In this document: positions 45,485-53,170 of the stretch, piece after piece
Layout of the letters: each line of letters opens with the position of its first letter
Numbering within the stretch: position 1 is the stretch's first letter
Origin: JAXLXE01 sp046328115
Lineage (GTDB): Bacteria; Chloroflexota; UBA6077; JACCZL01
Length of the DNA: 64,000 bases
NCBI GenBank assembly: GCA_046328115.1
Contig: JAXLXE010000002.1
Location: 434,001 to 498,000, forward strand
Reading direction: 5' to 3'
Program-made: the position numbers and the translations under genes
The notes under the pieces: generated by a model
What the model was told of the DNA's origin: nothing
The model's input: the letters and a program-made list of their open reading frames with translations, nothing else
Databases searched by the model: none

Positions 45485-45579
45485 AGTTCGCCTCCTCACC
45501 TCCCGGCGCCTCCGCGCCAGGCCATCGACCGGAAAGCACAAACCCCCGTCTCAACAGCGACGAGGGCTCAACGCGTCAG

Positions 45580-45730
45580 CGTGGCCAGGGTCCCGTCGCT
45601 CGCGGGAGGTCGGCGCTCGGCAGAGTCAGGCATCCTGGCTCGGAGCCCCTGGCCCCATACAGTTGCGGGACAGCGCCGGCCTCGCACCGGCTTCCCCTGA
45701 TCCCCACCGGGTCTCTTCAATTGTCCCAGC
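45580..45730 (-). promoter_or_regulatory. Cobalamin riboswitch
   Basis: On the minus strand, 45696-45659 reads GGGGAAGCCGGTGCGAGGCC and continues CGGCGCTGTCCCGCAACTGT, the conserved core of cobalamin riboswitches. The B12 box GCCAGGATGCCTGAC follows at 45639-45625. Two 7-nt segments (CGTCGCT at 45594-45600 and AGCGACG at 45556-45562) can pair downstream and may form the expression platform. It lies directly upstream of cbtB-cbtA and should reduce their expression when B12 is plentiful. Outer boundaries are approximate. Confidence 0.92.
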
Positions 45731-45858
45731 TTGTTGCCGACCGCTGATCACCAGTGGCCAACCGCCAGCATCATACCGCCGCCCAGCCGCCCCGTGCACG
45801 CCGCTCGCCCCCGGCCCTCGCCCAGCCGCTATCCTATCGCCGTTTGGAGGAACCGCCC

Positions 45859-46230
45859 ATGGACTACGTCCGCAAGGTTGACTTCGCCGCGCTTGACAAG
45901 ACCGCGCCCGGCGAGCGCTACACCCAGGTCCTGCTCGGCCACGAGAACGGCGCCAAGACCTGCACCATCAACGCCATCAAGACCCCCGCCGGCGGCGGCT
46001 CACCCGCGGGCATGCACGTCCACGACGTGGACCAGATCTTCTATGTCCTCAGCGGCGTCATGAGCATCGAGATCGAAGGCAAGCAGTACGACTGCGGCCC
46101 CGGCTCGCTCATCGTCTTCCCCAAGGGCGTCCCGCACCGCAACTGGAACGGCGGCAGCGAGCCCACCGTCCACCTCGCCTTTAACACCCCGCTACCAGAC
46201 CCCAACGTCCCCTTCGCCCGGTCCGTCTAG
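45859..46230 (+). CDS. Cupin-domain protein
   Basis: A 123-aa single-domain cupin. The ATG at 45859 follows a good ribosome site (GGAGG). The metal-binding motif 1 (GMHVHDVDQIFYVLSG) and motif 2 (PGSLIVFPKGVPHRNWN) are intact, giving His, His, Glu-like and His ligands, although the motif-1 Glu position holds Asp or Gln (DVDQ). Such small cupins are dioxygenases, isomerases or binding proteins; no substrate can be named. It is a single-gene unit divergent from cbtBA. Confidence 0.85.
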   Translation: MDYVRKVDFAALDKTAPGERYTQVLLGHENGAKTCTINAIKTPAGGGSPAGMHVHDVDQIFYVLSGVMSIEIEGKQYDCGPGSLIVFPKGVPHRNWNGGSEPTVHLAFNTPLPDPNVPFARSV

Positions 46231-47145
46231 AGCACGCTCCCCTTTAGAGCAAAACCGAGAGCAACCCCTGGGGCAACCGCCGCAGACCCAGCACCGCGTT
46301 GAGCGCACACTCCGACGCTTCCGCCGATACGACGGGAGCGTCGGAGCGCGCCGACACAACGGCGAGCGCGCTCAAAATCCCGACCCAAATCGCGATAGCC
46401 ACGAAGCCACGTGGCGCCTGTGCCTTGGCAAAGCATGCCCACCATCCAGCATTCATCGCGGTAGCCCCAGCCCTTGCCCATCCATCGTGCCCCCGAGCCA
46501 GACCCTCGCCACCCGGCCTGCCGCCCCGGCGTGGGAGGAGTCCGTCCTCGCGCATACGGGGAGCCTGGTCCGTTCGCCAGACCAATTCAAATGAACGTTT
46601 TCGTCAGCCAGACGCCCGCCTACCCAAGAGCCGGCACCTCGCTCTCACCCGCCACGTCCGTAGCGCGGGGCGCTTGCCGCCCGCTTGCCCGATATCCGTC
46701 ACCTCGCTGCCACCCGGCAAATCCCTAGCGCGGCTGCTCGCCGCCCGCTTGCCCGATCGCCGGCGCCTCGCTGCCACCCGGCACGCCCCTAGCGCGGCTG
46801 CTCGCCGCCCGCTTGCCCGATCGCCGGCACCTCGCAAACGCCCGGTCTCGCGCCTCGTCCGGCCGACTCCCGCTCCTCGTCAGCGCGTAGGCGCCGGCGC
46901 CACGGTGCTCGCCGGGCTCCGGCTGGCCACCGGCGTGGGGACAACCGGCCCCGGCGTCGCGGCGGGCACCGGCGTCGGCGGCGAGCCACGTTCGCCTGCG
47001 GCACCACCGGCAATGAGGGCAACCGCTCCAGCCGGCCCACCTCCGCGTCGCGTCTCTTCACCAGCACTCGGAATCTGAACGGCCGTAGCGCGGGCGCTTG
47101 CCGCCCGCTTGTCCAATCGCCGGCGTCTCACCCCCGCCCGTCGGC
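46231..47145. other. Non-coding, decayed region
   Basis: About 900 bp with no convincing gene. Short frames on both strands have Arg/Pro-rich translations. It holds a GC-rich repeat family (separate entry) and, on the minus strand around 46880-47020, a Pro/Thr/Val-rich stretch (PPTPVPAATPGPVVPTPV) that could be the tail of a lost secreted protein. The region leads into an Rhs remnant and an IS element. Confidence 0.6.
46661..46850. repeat. Imperfect tandem repeats of about 65 bp
   Basis: Three adjacent copies begin with TAGCGCGG and share GCCGCCCGCTTGCCCGAT, followed by CACCTCGC or CGCCTCGC and CACCCGGCA. A fourth, isolated copy lies at about 47085-47125 (TAGCGCGGGCGCTTGCCGCC). The copies differ by several bases and by one or two indels. 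Confidence 0.7.
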
Positions 47146-47737
47146 ACCGCGTCCACCTCCGCCGCCTACGACCAGGCCAACCGGCTCGTCCAGGTGGCCT
47201 CCGGAAAGGGCTGGTCGCCGCACGTGCCGACCACCCTCACCCATGATGGAGACGGGAAGCGCACCCGGATGCAGGTGGAGAACCACGTGGCGGTGGAGTT
47301 CCGCCACTTCGTCTCGGGCGGGTTGCCGATGCTGCTGGACGACGGCAACGACCGTTACGTGTGGGGGCCAAACGGGCTGGCCTACCAGGTGGGCATCGCC
47401 CGTCCGCAGCCGTACGTGATGCACGCGGACGGCCAGGGCAACATCCGCGCGATCACGGAAGGGTTGCCTGGGCCAAACCAGCCGGCCATGGTACTGCGCA
47501 CCATCGCGTTCGACGAGTTCGGCGCGCCGATAGCGGCGCAGACCACCAGCGCGGGCACAGCCCCGCTCAACCAACTCGCGGCTGACGACGGTTCCCCAAA
47601 CCATCGCCAGCCGCTCGCTCACCTACACCGGCGAGCAGACGGACCCCGACCTCGGCCTGATCAATCTCCGCGCCCGCATGTACGACCCGAACCTGGGCCG
47701 GTTCCTCCAGCGGGACTCGTATGGTGTTGATTCTTTC
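47146..47737 (+). pseudogene. Rhs/YD-repeat protein remnant, frameshifted and truncated
   Basis: The translation YDQANRLVQV, LTHDGDGKRTRM, DDGNDRYVWGPNGLAYQV and VMHADGQGNIRAI is the repeat core of an Rhs/YD protein. The expected closing core is found in another frame (YTGEQTDPDLGLINLRARMY, then GRFLQRDSYG), so a frameshift lies between about 47565 and 47605. The N-terminal part is missing (it starts in the repeat region), and the C-terminal part is cut off by the IS21-type element right after RDSYG, where the variable toxin end would begin. Intact Rhs proteins are large secreted or surface toxins. Confidence 0.8.
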
Positions 47738-47838
47738 TGAAAACTGACCCACTTTCGCTCTGAAAATTGACCCACCGCTGGGTCAGCAGCCACACCCTCA
47801 CGGGACGCTCCCGTGAGGAGGACTGGAGGTTGTTGACC

Positions 47839-49329
47839 ATGGAAGATTGGACCGCGATCCGGGGCCTGCACGCCCGCGGCATGAGCATCCGCGCCATTGC
47901 CCGCAAGCTGGGTATCGCTCGGAACACCGTGCGCTCGGCGCTTGCTCAGACCCACACCCCACGCTACCAGCGGCCGACCCGCCCCAATGCCAAGCTCGCG
48001 TCGTTCGACGAGCAGATTCAGACCTGGTACTTCACCGACGGCTTGATCGGCTCGCGTATCCTGCGTGAGCTCCGGGCCCGTGGCTACTCCGGCTCGGCCA
48101 GCGCGCTCTACGCTCGACTCCAGGCGCTGCGTGCCAGCAGGCCAGCCACCGACCCCAGCGCCAAGGCCACCGTCCGCTTCGAGACCGCGCCGGGTCACCA
48201 GGCTCAGTTCGACTGGTCTCCCTACACCGTCGAGATCGGCGGCCAGCTCACCAGGGTCATCGTCTTTGGCATGACCCTGGGCTACTCCCGTCGCAAGCAC
48301 TACACCGCCAACCTCAATGAAACCCAGCCGGCCATCTTCGATGCCATCGAGCACTGCCTGCGCCACTTCGGCGGCGCTCCCAAGGAGCTGCTGGTGGATA
48401 ACGCCCGCGCGCTCGTGAGTAGCGCGAGTCCTGCCCGCTTCCACTGGAACGCCCAGTTCCTGGAGCTGTGCGGTCACTACCGCGTCACCCCGCGGGCCTG
48501 CCAACCGTACCGAGCGCGTACCAAAGGAAAAGTCGAGCGGCCGTTCTTCTACCTGGAGCAGCACTTCATCAAAGGGCGTCGCTTCGCCTCCTTCGCCGAC
48601 CTGCTCGCCGACCTGGCCACCTTCGAGCGCGATGATCTCGACGTCCGCGTGCACAGCACCACCGGCCAGCGGCCAATCGATCGATTCGCCGAGGAAGCTG
48701 CCCTACTCACCCCGCTGCCAGCCCAGCGCTTCGTCGGCTCCCAGGCACTGACCCGTAAGGCCTCTTGGGATTGCATGATCAGCTTCCGCGGCAGCCGCTA
48801 CTCGGTGCCGTCGTCGTACGCCGGCAAGCACGTCTGGCTGCTGGTGCTCCAAGGGACTCGGCTGATCGTGCTCGACCACGGACGCCAGACGATCGCCGAG
48901 CATCCACTGGCCGAGCGGCCAGGCCAGGTCCTGACCCAGCCAGAGCACTACGCGGCGCTGCAGCGTCGCGGCGCGCGGACGCTGGCGCTGCTGAGCCAGG
49001 AGTTCACCAGAGCGTTTCCGGAGCAGGCCGGTCTGCTGGATCGGCTGACCGCCCAGTACAAGCAGAACGCGGCCGCGCACCTGCGCACGATCCTGGAGCT
49101 GGCAGCGCTCTACGACGCGGCGGCCATGGTGCACGCTTTCGAGCAGGCGACGCACTACAACACGTACTCAGGGCCGTTCATCCGTGGGATCCTGCAGGCC
49201 AGCCAGCAGCCGAAGGCCAGCCTGCCGGCGGTGGGGGGCGGGACCGATGGGCGGCTCGGCAGCCACGCCGGGGTGCGGGTGGAGACGGATCTCGGGCGGT
49301 ACCAGCGGACGCTGGAGGCGGCGCAGTGA
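47839..49329 (+). CDS. istA: IS21-family transposase IstA
   Basis: A 496-aa DDE transposase. The start was chosen by the ribosome site (GGAGG) before ATG 47839. An N-terminal helix-turn-helix (MSIRAIARKLGIARNTVRSA) binds the ends, and the catalytic triad is in FDWSP (Asp), LLVDNAR (Asp) and KGKVERPF (Glu). The C-terminal region is the beta domain typical of IS21. Its stop overlaps the istB start as GTGA, so IstB translation is coupled. The gene looks intact. Confidence 0.93.
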   Translation: MEDWTAIRGLHARGMSIRAIARKLGIARNTVRSALAQTHTPRYQRPTRPNAKLASFDEQIQTWYFTDGLIGSRILRELRARGYSGSASALYARLQALRASRPATDPSAKATVRFETAPGHQAQFDWSPYTVEIGGQLTRVIVFGMTLGYSRRKHYTANLNETQPAIFDAIEHCLRHFGGAPKELLVDNARALVSSASPARFHWNAQFLELCGHYRVTPRACQPYRARTKGKVERPFFYLEQHFIKGRRFASFADLLADLATFERDDLDVRVHSTTGQRPIDRFAEEAALLTPLPAQRFVGSQALTRKASWDCMISFRGSRYSVPSSYAGKHVWLLVLQGTRLIVLDHGRQTIAEHPLAERPGQVLTQPEHYAALQRRGARTLALLSQEFTRAFPEQAGLLDRLTAQYKQNAAAHLRTILELAALYDAAAMVHAFEQATHYNTYSGPFIRGILQASQQPKASLPAVGGGTDGRLGSHAGVRVETDLGRYQRTLEAAQ

Positions 49330-49676
49330 GCCCGCGGCGGGTGCCATTCGTGGCGGTGCCACGGGAGGCGGAGAGCGGGACGCTGAAGGGCCAGTTGATG
49401 AGCCTGGGGCTGCACAGCATGGCGGAGCACTGCGAGCGTGAGGCCGAGCGGGCGGCGGAGGGGGAGACGACCTATGTGACGTACCTGGCGCGGCTGGTGG
49501 AGTTGGAGCTGTCCGAGAAGCTGGATCGGTCGGTGCAGGCGCGGATCAGCCGGGCGCGGTTTCCGATGCAGCGGACGCTGGAGGGGTTCGACTTCAGCTT
49601 CCAGCCCGGGCTCTCGGCGAGTCGGGTGCGGGAGTTGGGGAATTTGGCGTTTCTGGATCAAGCGAGCCTGTCATGA
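49326..49676 (+). CDS. istB: IstB, N-terminal part (split gene)
   Basis: A 116-aa segment matching the start of IstB, the ATPase that helps IstA in strand transfer: LKGQLMSLGLHSMAEHCERE, FDFSFQPGLSASRVRELGNL. It begins with GTG overlapping the istA stop and ends in FLDQASLS followed by TGA. In intact IstB the Walker A motif comes about 10 residues later in the same frame; here it is in the next ORF, which starts at the overlapping ATGA. So this is half of a protein that is either broken by a 1-nt change or made by re-initiation. Confidence 0.8.
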   Translation: MSPRRVPFVAVPREAESGTLKGQLMSLGLHSMAEHCEREAERAAEGETTYVTYLARLVELELSEKLDRSVQARISRARFPMQRTLEGFDFSFQPGLSASRVRELGNLAFLDQASLS

Positions 49677-50152
49677 CCTGGGGGGTGCTGGTGGGTGGAC
49701 CCGGAGTGGGCAAGACGCACCTGGCGATCGCGCTGGGCCTGAAGGCGTGTACGGCGCGGCGGAGCGTGCTGTTCGTGAGCGCGGCCGAAGTGCTGGATCA
49801 ACTGGTGGCGGCGGAGGCGACCCAGACGCTGGGCAAGCTGTTGGAGCAGCTTCGGCGGCTGGATCTGCTGATCGTGGACGAGCTGGGGTACCTGCCGATG
49901 GATGGTCGGCGGGCAAACCTGTTCTTCCAACTGGTGGCGGCACGCTACACCCGTGGGTCGCTGTTGGTGACCAGCAACATCGGGTTCGACGGCTGGGGTA
50001 AGCTGTTTGGCGATGACGTGATCGCGTCGGCGATTCTGGACCGGCTGCTGCACCACAGCGAGATCTTCGCGATCAACGGGCCGAGCTACCGGCTCAAGGA
50101 TCGTCTGACCGATCGCCTGACCGGAGGTGCCGACCGCTCAGCTACCCACTGA
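49673..50152 (+). CDS. istB: IstB, ATPase part (split gene)
   Basis: A 159-aa segment carrying the AAA+ core of IstB: Walker A (GGPGVGKTH, at residue 8), Walker B (LLIVDELGYLP) and sensor 1 (LLVTSNIGF). Its ATG overlaps the preceding TGA (ATGA). Translational coupling could give two polypeptides that assemble, or the IS could be inactive. The C-terminus (YRLKDRLTDRLTGG) is normal for IstB. Confidence 0.8.
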   Translation: MTWGVLVGGPGVGKTHLAIALGLKACTARRSVLFVSAAEVLDQLVAAEATQTLGKLLEQLRRLDLLIVDELGYLPMDGRRANLFFQLVAARYTRGSLLVTSNIGFDGWGKLFGDDVIASAILDRLLHHSEIFAINGPSYRLKDRLTDRLTGGADRSATH

Positions 50153-50273
50153 CCCCCGCGCCACCCGCTGCTGACCACCCAGGAGGTGGGTCAATTTTCC
50201 CGAAGAAACCTGGGTCACTTTTCACGCGGAATCGACAACGGTGGTGGATCGAGTGGTGGACGGCAGTCACGGT

Positions 50274-50942
50274 GTTTCAATCCTCACCCGATCTGATGAT
50301 CGGGTGCCACCCGCCACGAGGCAGGCCGCAGCAACCACAATCAGTTTCAATCCTCACCTGATCTGATGATCGGGTGCCACCATGCGGTTGCGCTCGCGCA
50401 GAGCGCGAGTCCAGTTTCAATCCTCACCTGATCTGATGATCGGGTGCCACGCGGAGCCCCTGGCATCTGCCCCAGTCGTAGACCGTTTCAATCCTCACCT
50501 GATCTGATGATCGGGTGCCACTGGCGATCTGGGGGTGACCCGTGGCTAAGAAGTCGTTTCAATCCTCACCTGATCTGATGATCGGGTGCCACATCGCGGC
50601 CAGGACCGCCGCCGCCCGGGCCTCCGTTTCAATCCTCACCTGATCTGATGATCGGGTGCCACGGCCGTCTACGAGCTGCGGGCGAATCAACAGATGTTTC
50701 AATCCTCACCTGATCTGATGATCGGGTGCCACGGGGCATCCGGGTGTCACGGTGTGTCCGGAGGTGTTTCAATCCTCACCTGATCTGATGATCGGGTGCC
50801 ACTCCCCTTTTCGTTCACGGCGTCGACGTCCACCTGTTTCAATCCTCACCTGATCTGATGATCGGGTGCCACAGGGATATCCGACCATGACATGCTCAGG
50901 TTCGTGTTTCAATCCTCACCTGATCTGATGATCGGGTGCCAC
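50274..50942 (-). CRISPR. Type I-C CRISPR array, 10 repeats and 9 spacers
   Basis: Ten 37-bp repeats. On the plus strand each starts GTTTCAATCCTCACCTGATC and ends GATGATCGGGTGCCAC; read with the cas genes (minus strand) they end in ATTGAAAC, typical of type I-C. Spacers are 33-34 nt: 50311-50343, 50381-50413, 50451-50484, 50522-50555, 50593-50625, 50663-50695, 50733-50765, 50803-50835 and 50873-50905. The only variant repeat is the one at 50274 (one base change), farthest from cas2, as expected for the trailer end. Nothing in the spacers matches the window by eye. The array ends 50 bp from the IS21-family element. Confidence 0.98.
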
Positions 50943-51138
50943 TGCTCACTACCCGCTCGGCGGACCTCGTTGGCTGCACGATCGAGCCCAGAACGGACCT
51001 CGTTCGCCTCGCACGCGGGCAAAGCTGGCTCATGACGACCTTTCGCCGGCACACATAAGGGTGCGCACGCGGCGCAGCTTGACAAAAGACGACGCGAATC
51101 CCTCGGCACTCAGCAGAGCACGAATGGTTCGCGCGGAG
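50943..51138 (-). promoter_or_regulatory. CRISPR leader
   Basis: A 196-bp region between cas2 and the array with no gene. It is on the correct side to be the leader, because the degenerate repeat is at the other end. It contains a 12-bp direct repeat (CGGACCTCGTTGGC at 50961 and CGGACCTCGTTCGC at 50994), whose starts are 33 bp apart. No clear promoter boxes were found. Confidence 0.7.
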
Positions 51139-51429
51139 CTAGAAGACGAGCGGCTCATGCTGGTCAAGCGGTGCCCGCACGCCCCAACGTTCTCGGTTCT
51201 TATCGCGCGGCTCGCGGAGACGGTAGATCCGCAGGCTGTCCTCGTGCTCGTTGATGATGAGAAGCAATTTGTGACGAAGGAGCTCGAGTTGTGCCTCGTT
51301 GACGGTGCACTCAAAGACAGACTTCTGGACGCGCTGACCATACCCTTCACACACTTTGGCCACTCTGCGCAGGCGACTCCGCCCATCGACCGTCTCGGTC
51401 GACACGTCGTACGACACGATCAACTCCAT
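51139..51429 (-). CDS. cas2: CRISPR-associated endonuclease Cas2
   Basis: A 96-aa protein that bridges two Cas1 dimers during spacer acquisition. The N-terminal strand with its catalytic-site Asp (MELIVSYDVSTE) and the ferredoxin fold (RRVAKVCEGYGQRVQKSVFE) match Cas2. ATG 51429 puts the conserved strand at the start; an upstream TTG at 51444 would add five residues. It starts 53 bp after cas1 stops and is the last cas gene before the leader. Confidence 0.96.
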   Translation of the reverse strand: MELIVSYDVSTETVDGRSRLRRVAKVCEGYGQRVQKSVFECTVNEAQLELLRHKLLLIINEHEDSLRIYRLREPRDKNRERWGVRAPLDQHEPLVF

Positions 51430-51482
51430 GTTATGTCGCCGCAACCGGGTGTCGTGTGTTGGGCGACCAGCGGAACACTACG

Positions 51483-52514
51483 CTAACGTGACACGAATGG
51501 AGGATAGTCAACAAGGTCTCCGCGAAGGTGGCGCGCGAGCAGACGCGCCTGGATGAACGGAACCAGTCCGAGCGGAATCTTTCTGTCCAGGACGCGGTGG
51601 GGTATCTCATCCTGCTTGCGCTGCTGATACGCGGTAATCACGGTCTTGCGACCGCTCTCATTGAGCATGATGGCACCGCCTGGATGCTCGTCGAAATCGG
51701 CGGCGGCAACCTGTTGCCGATTGATGAGCGTGAGCGCTAACCGATCCGCGACCGGTGCGCGGAACTCCTCGAGCAAGTCGAGTGCCAGTGCAGGCCGGCC
51801 AGGCCTCAGCGCGTGCAGGTAACCGACCTGCGGATCGAGCCCGACGGCTTCGCAGGCGGTCTCGCACTCCGCACGAAGCACCGAGTAGAGAAATGACAGC
51901 ACCGCGTTCAAGCGATCGCGTGGCGGTCGTCGGCTGCGACCATCCATGCTGAATGACACACGATCGCCGCGCACCATGTGCGTAAACGCGCCAAAGTAAG
52001 ACCGCGCAGCTTCGCCCTCCTCCCCTCGGATCTGCGCAATCGACGGTGCAGACCGTAGCCTGTCGAGCGCGGCGGCCAACCTGGCTGCCGCCTCCTGCAG
52101 GGCCGTTCGATCCGCCGCATTGCCAGCATCACGCGCCGCGCGCAGCAACACGCCACGGCTGTTCTGGATCTTGGCGGCGGTGATCTGCCTGGCAATCAGA
52201 GTGGCCCGGTCGGGATCACTCAGAGCCAGGTGTTGAGCGCGTCTGAGCAAGACATTGCCCCTGACCCGACCCTCGACGCGGGCGAGAAATCGGCCACGAT
52301 AATCGAGCCACACGACGCCACGTCCATCCTCGCCACAGCGTGCGAGCAGCCGAGAGCTGATCGTGACCTGGCCGATCGCCACGATACCGCTCAGCCGCGC
52401 CAGAGGAAGGCGAAGCTTGAGCTCACCCTCCTGCTCGATTCGAACCGCGTCGTGTTCGAGCCGGAGGGTGGTGCCCTGTGCCTGAACGTAGAGGACGTTT
52501 AGCAGCTCGTGCAT
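51483..52514 (-). CDS. cas1: CRISPR-associated integrase Cas1
   Basis: A 343-aa integrase for spacer insertion, type I-C. ATG 52514 overlaps the cas4 stop (TGATG) and starts MHELLNVLYVQAQGTTL, the usual I-C opening. Metal ligands are in GEEGEAARSYFGAF (Glu168) and GYLHALRPGRPALALDLLEE (His234 and Asp246). Length is normal. It acts with Cas2 and, in this subtype, Cas4. Confidence 0.97.
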   Translation of the reverse strand: MHELLNVLYVQAQGTTLRLEHDAVRIEQEGELKLRLPLARLSGIVAIGQVTISSRLLARCGEDGRGVVWLDYRGRFLARVEGRVRGNVLLRRAQHLALSDPDRATLIARQITAAKIQNSRGVLLRAARDAGNAADRTALQEAAARLAAALDRLRSAPSIAQIRGEEGEAARSYFGAFTHMVRGDRVSFSMDGRSRRPPRDRLNAVLSFLYSVLRAECETACEAVGLDPQVGYLHALRPGRPALALDLLEEFRAPVADRLALTLINRQQVAAADFDEHPGGAIMLNESGRKTVITAYQQRKQDEIPHRVLDRKIPLGLVPFIQARLLARHLRGDLVDYPPFVSR

Positions 52515-53170
52515 CAGCCGGTCATGGAAGATCCGTCTGTGGGCGGATCGTACGGTACGAACAAGGCGCCCTGGAGGCCGCGCACTCGGTTCGTCTCCGC
52601 AACCACCGAAGGCAGGCATGCGTCGATCAGCGAACAGTTGCGGCAGCGCCGATCATTTGGAGCAGGCGGTAAGAGCTGCCGCGTGAGCATGGCCCGGATC
52701 TCGACGATCAAGCGCTCCGTGCGTTGGCGCAACTCGGGCGAGATGGAGACCGGCAGCCGTTTGCGCATGGCACGGTAGAAGACGGCCCCCTCGTGCACCG
52801 CGCAGCCGAGCATCTCTTCCAGACAGAGGGCCTGAGCGCAGAGCTGCAGGTCCGCATGGGGGCCGTGGCGGATGCCGACTTTGTACTCGACCGGATACGG
52901 CCCCTCGGCACGAAGCTCAACAAGATCGGCCTTGCCGCGAAGGCCGAGGCGTGCGGACCACAGCGGAACGCTCCGCAGGGTCCGCACGCCTCGCGCCACG
53001 TCCGACAGCCCGCTGTCTGCGCGCTCGTGGGCCAGCGAGCCGCGAATCGTGTACAGATTCTCCTCATAGGTCTGTTCGACGTGGATGAGCGCGCACTGAC
53101 GGGGGCAGTAGCTAAAGTGCTCGATTGTGGAGATGGGCACGTCGAAGTCGTCAGGGTCCACCAGCGTCAC
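52514..53170 (-). CDS. cas4: CRISPR-associated exonuclease Cas4
   Basis: A 218-aa RecB-like nuclease that trims new spacers and selects their PAM end. Four cysteines can hold an Fe-S cluster: Cys22 and Cys26 (YCPRQCAL) and two in CRNCSLIDACLP. The nuclease core is in RGKADLVE, PVEYKVG and LQLCAQALCLEE. The GTG start overlaps the cas7 stop (GTGA). Positioned between cas7 and cas1, as expected for I-C. Confidence 0.95.
   Translation of the reverse strand: MTLVDPDDFDVPISTIEHFSYCPRQCALIHVEQTYEENLYTIRGSLAHERADSGLSDVARGVRTLRSVPLWSARLGLRGKADLVELRAEGPYPVEYKVGIRHGPHADLQLCAQALCLEEMLGCAVHEGAVFYRAMRKRLPVSISPELRQRTERLIVEIRAMLTRQLLPPAPNDRRCRNCSLIDACLPSVVAETNRVRGLQGALFVPYDPPTDGSSMTG

Larger units (their letters stand above)
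47738..50224 (+). mobile_element. IS21-family insertion sequence
   Basis: A 2,487-bp element bounded by inverted ends: TGAAAACTGACCCA at the left and TGGGTCACTTTTCA at the right. Each end contains a second copy of the motif (TGAAAATTGACCCA at 47761 and TGGGTCAATTTTCC at 50188), the multiple terminal repeats known for IS21. It carries istA and a split istB. The flanks (GATTCTTTC and CGCGGAATC) show no target duplication, so one side has probably been rearranged since insertion. Confidence 0.9.

Noticed and set aside
46299..47078. 259-aa plus-strand ORF in the repeat region
   Set aside because: Arg/Pro/Ala-rich, made mainly of the GC-rich repeats, with no recognisable domain or ribosome site.
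50311..50905. Self-targeting spacers
   Set aside because: None of the nine spacers was found elsewhere in the window by eye; a full genome search would be needed to exclude it.
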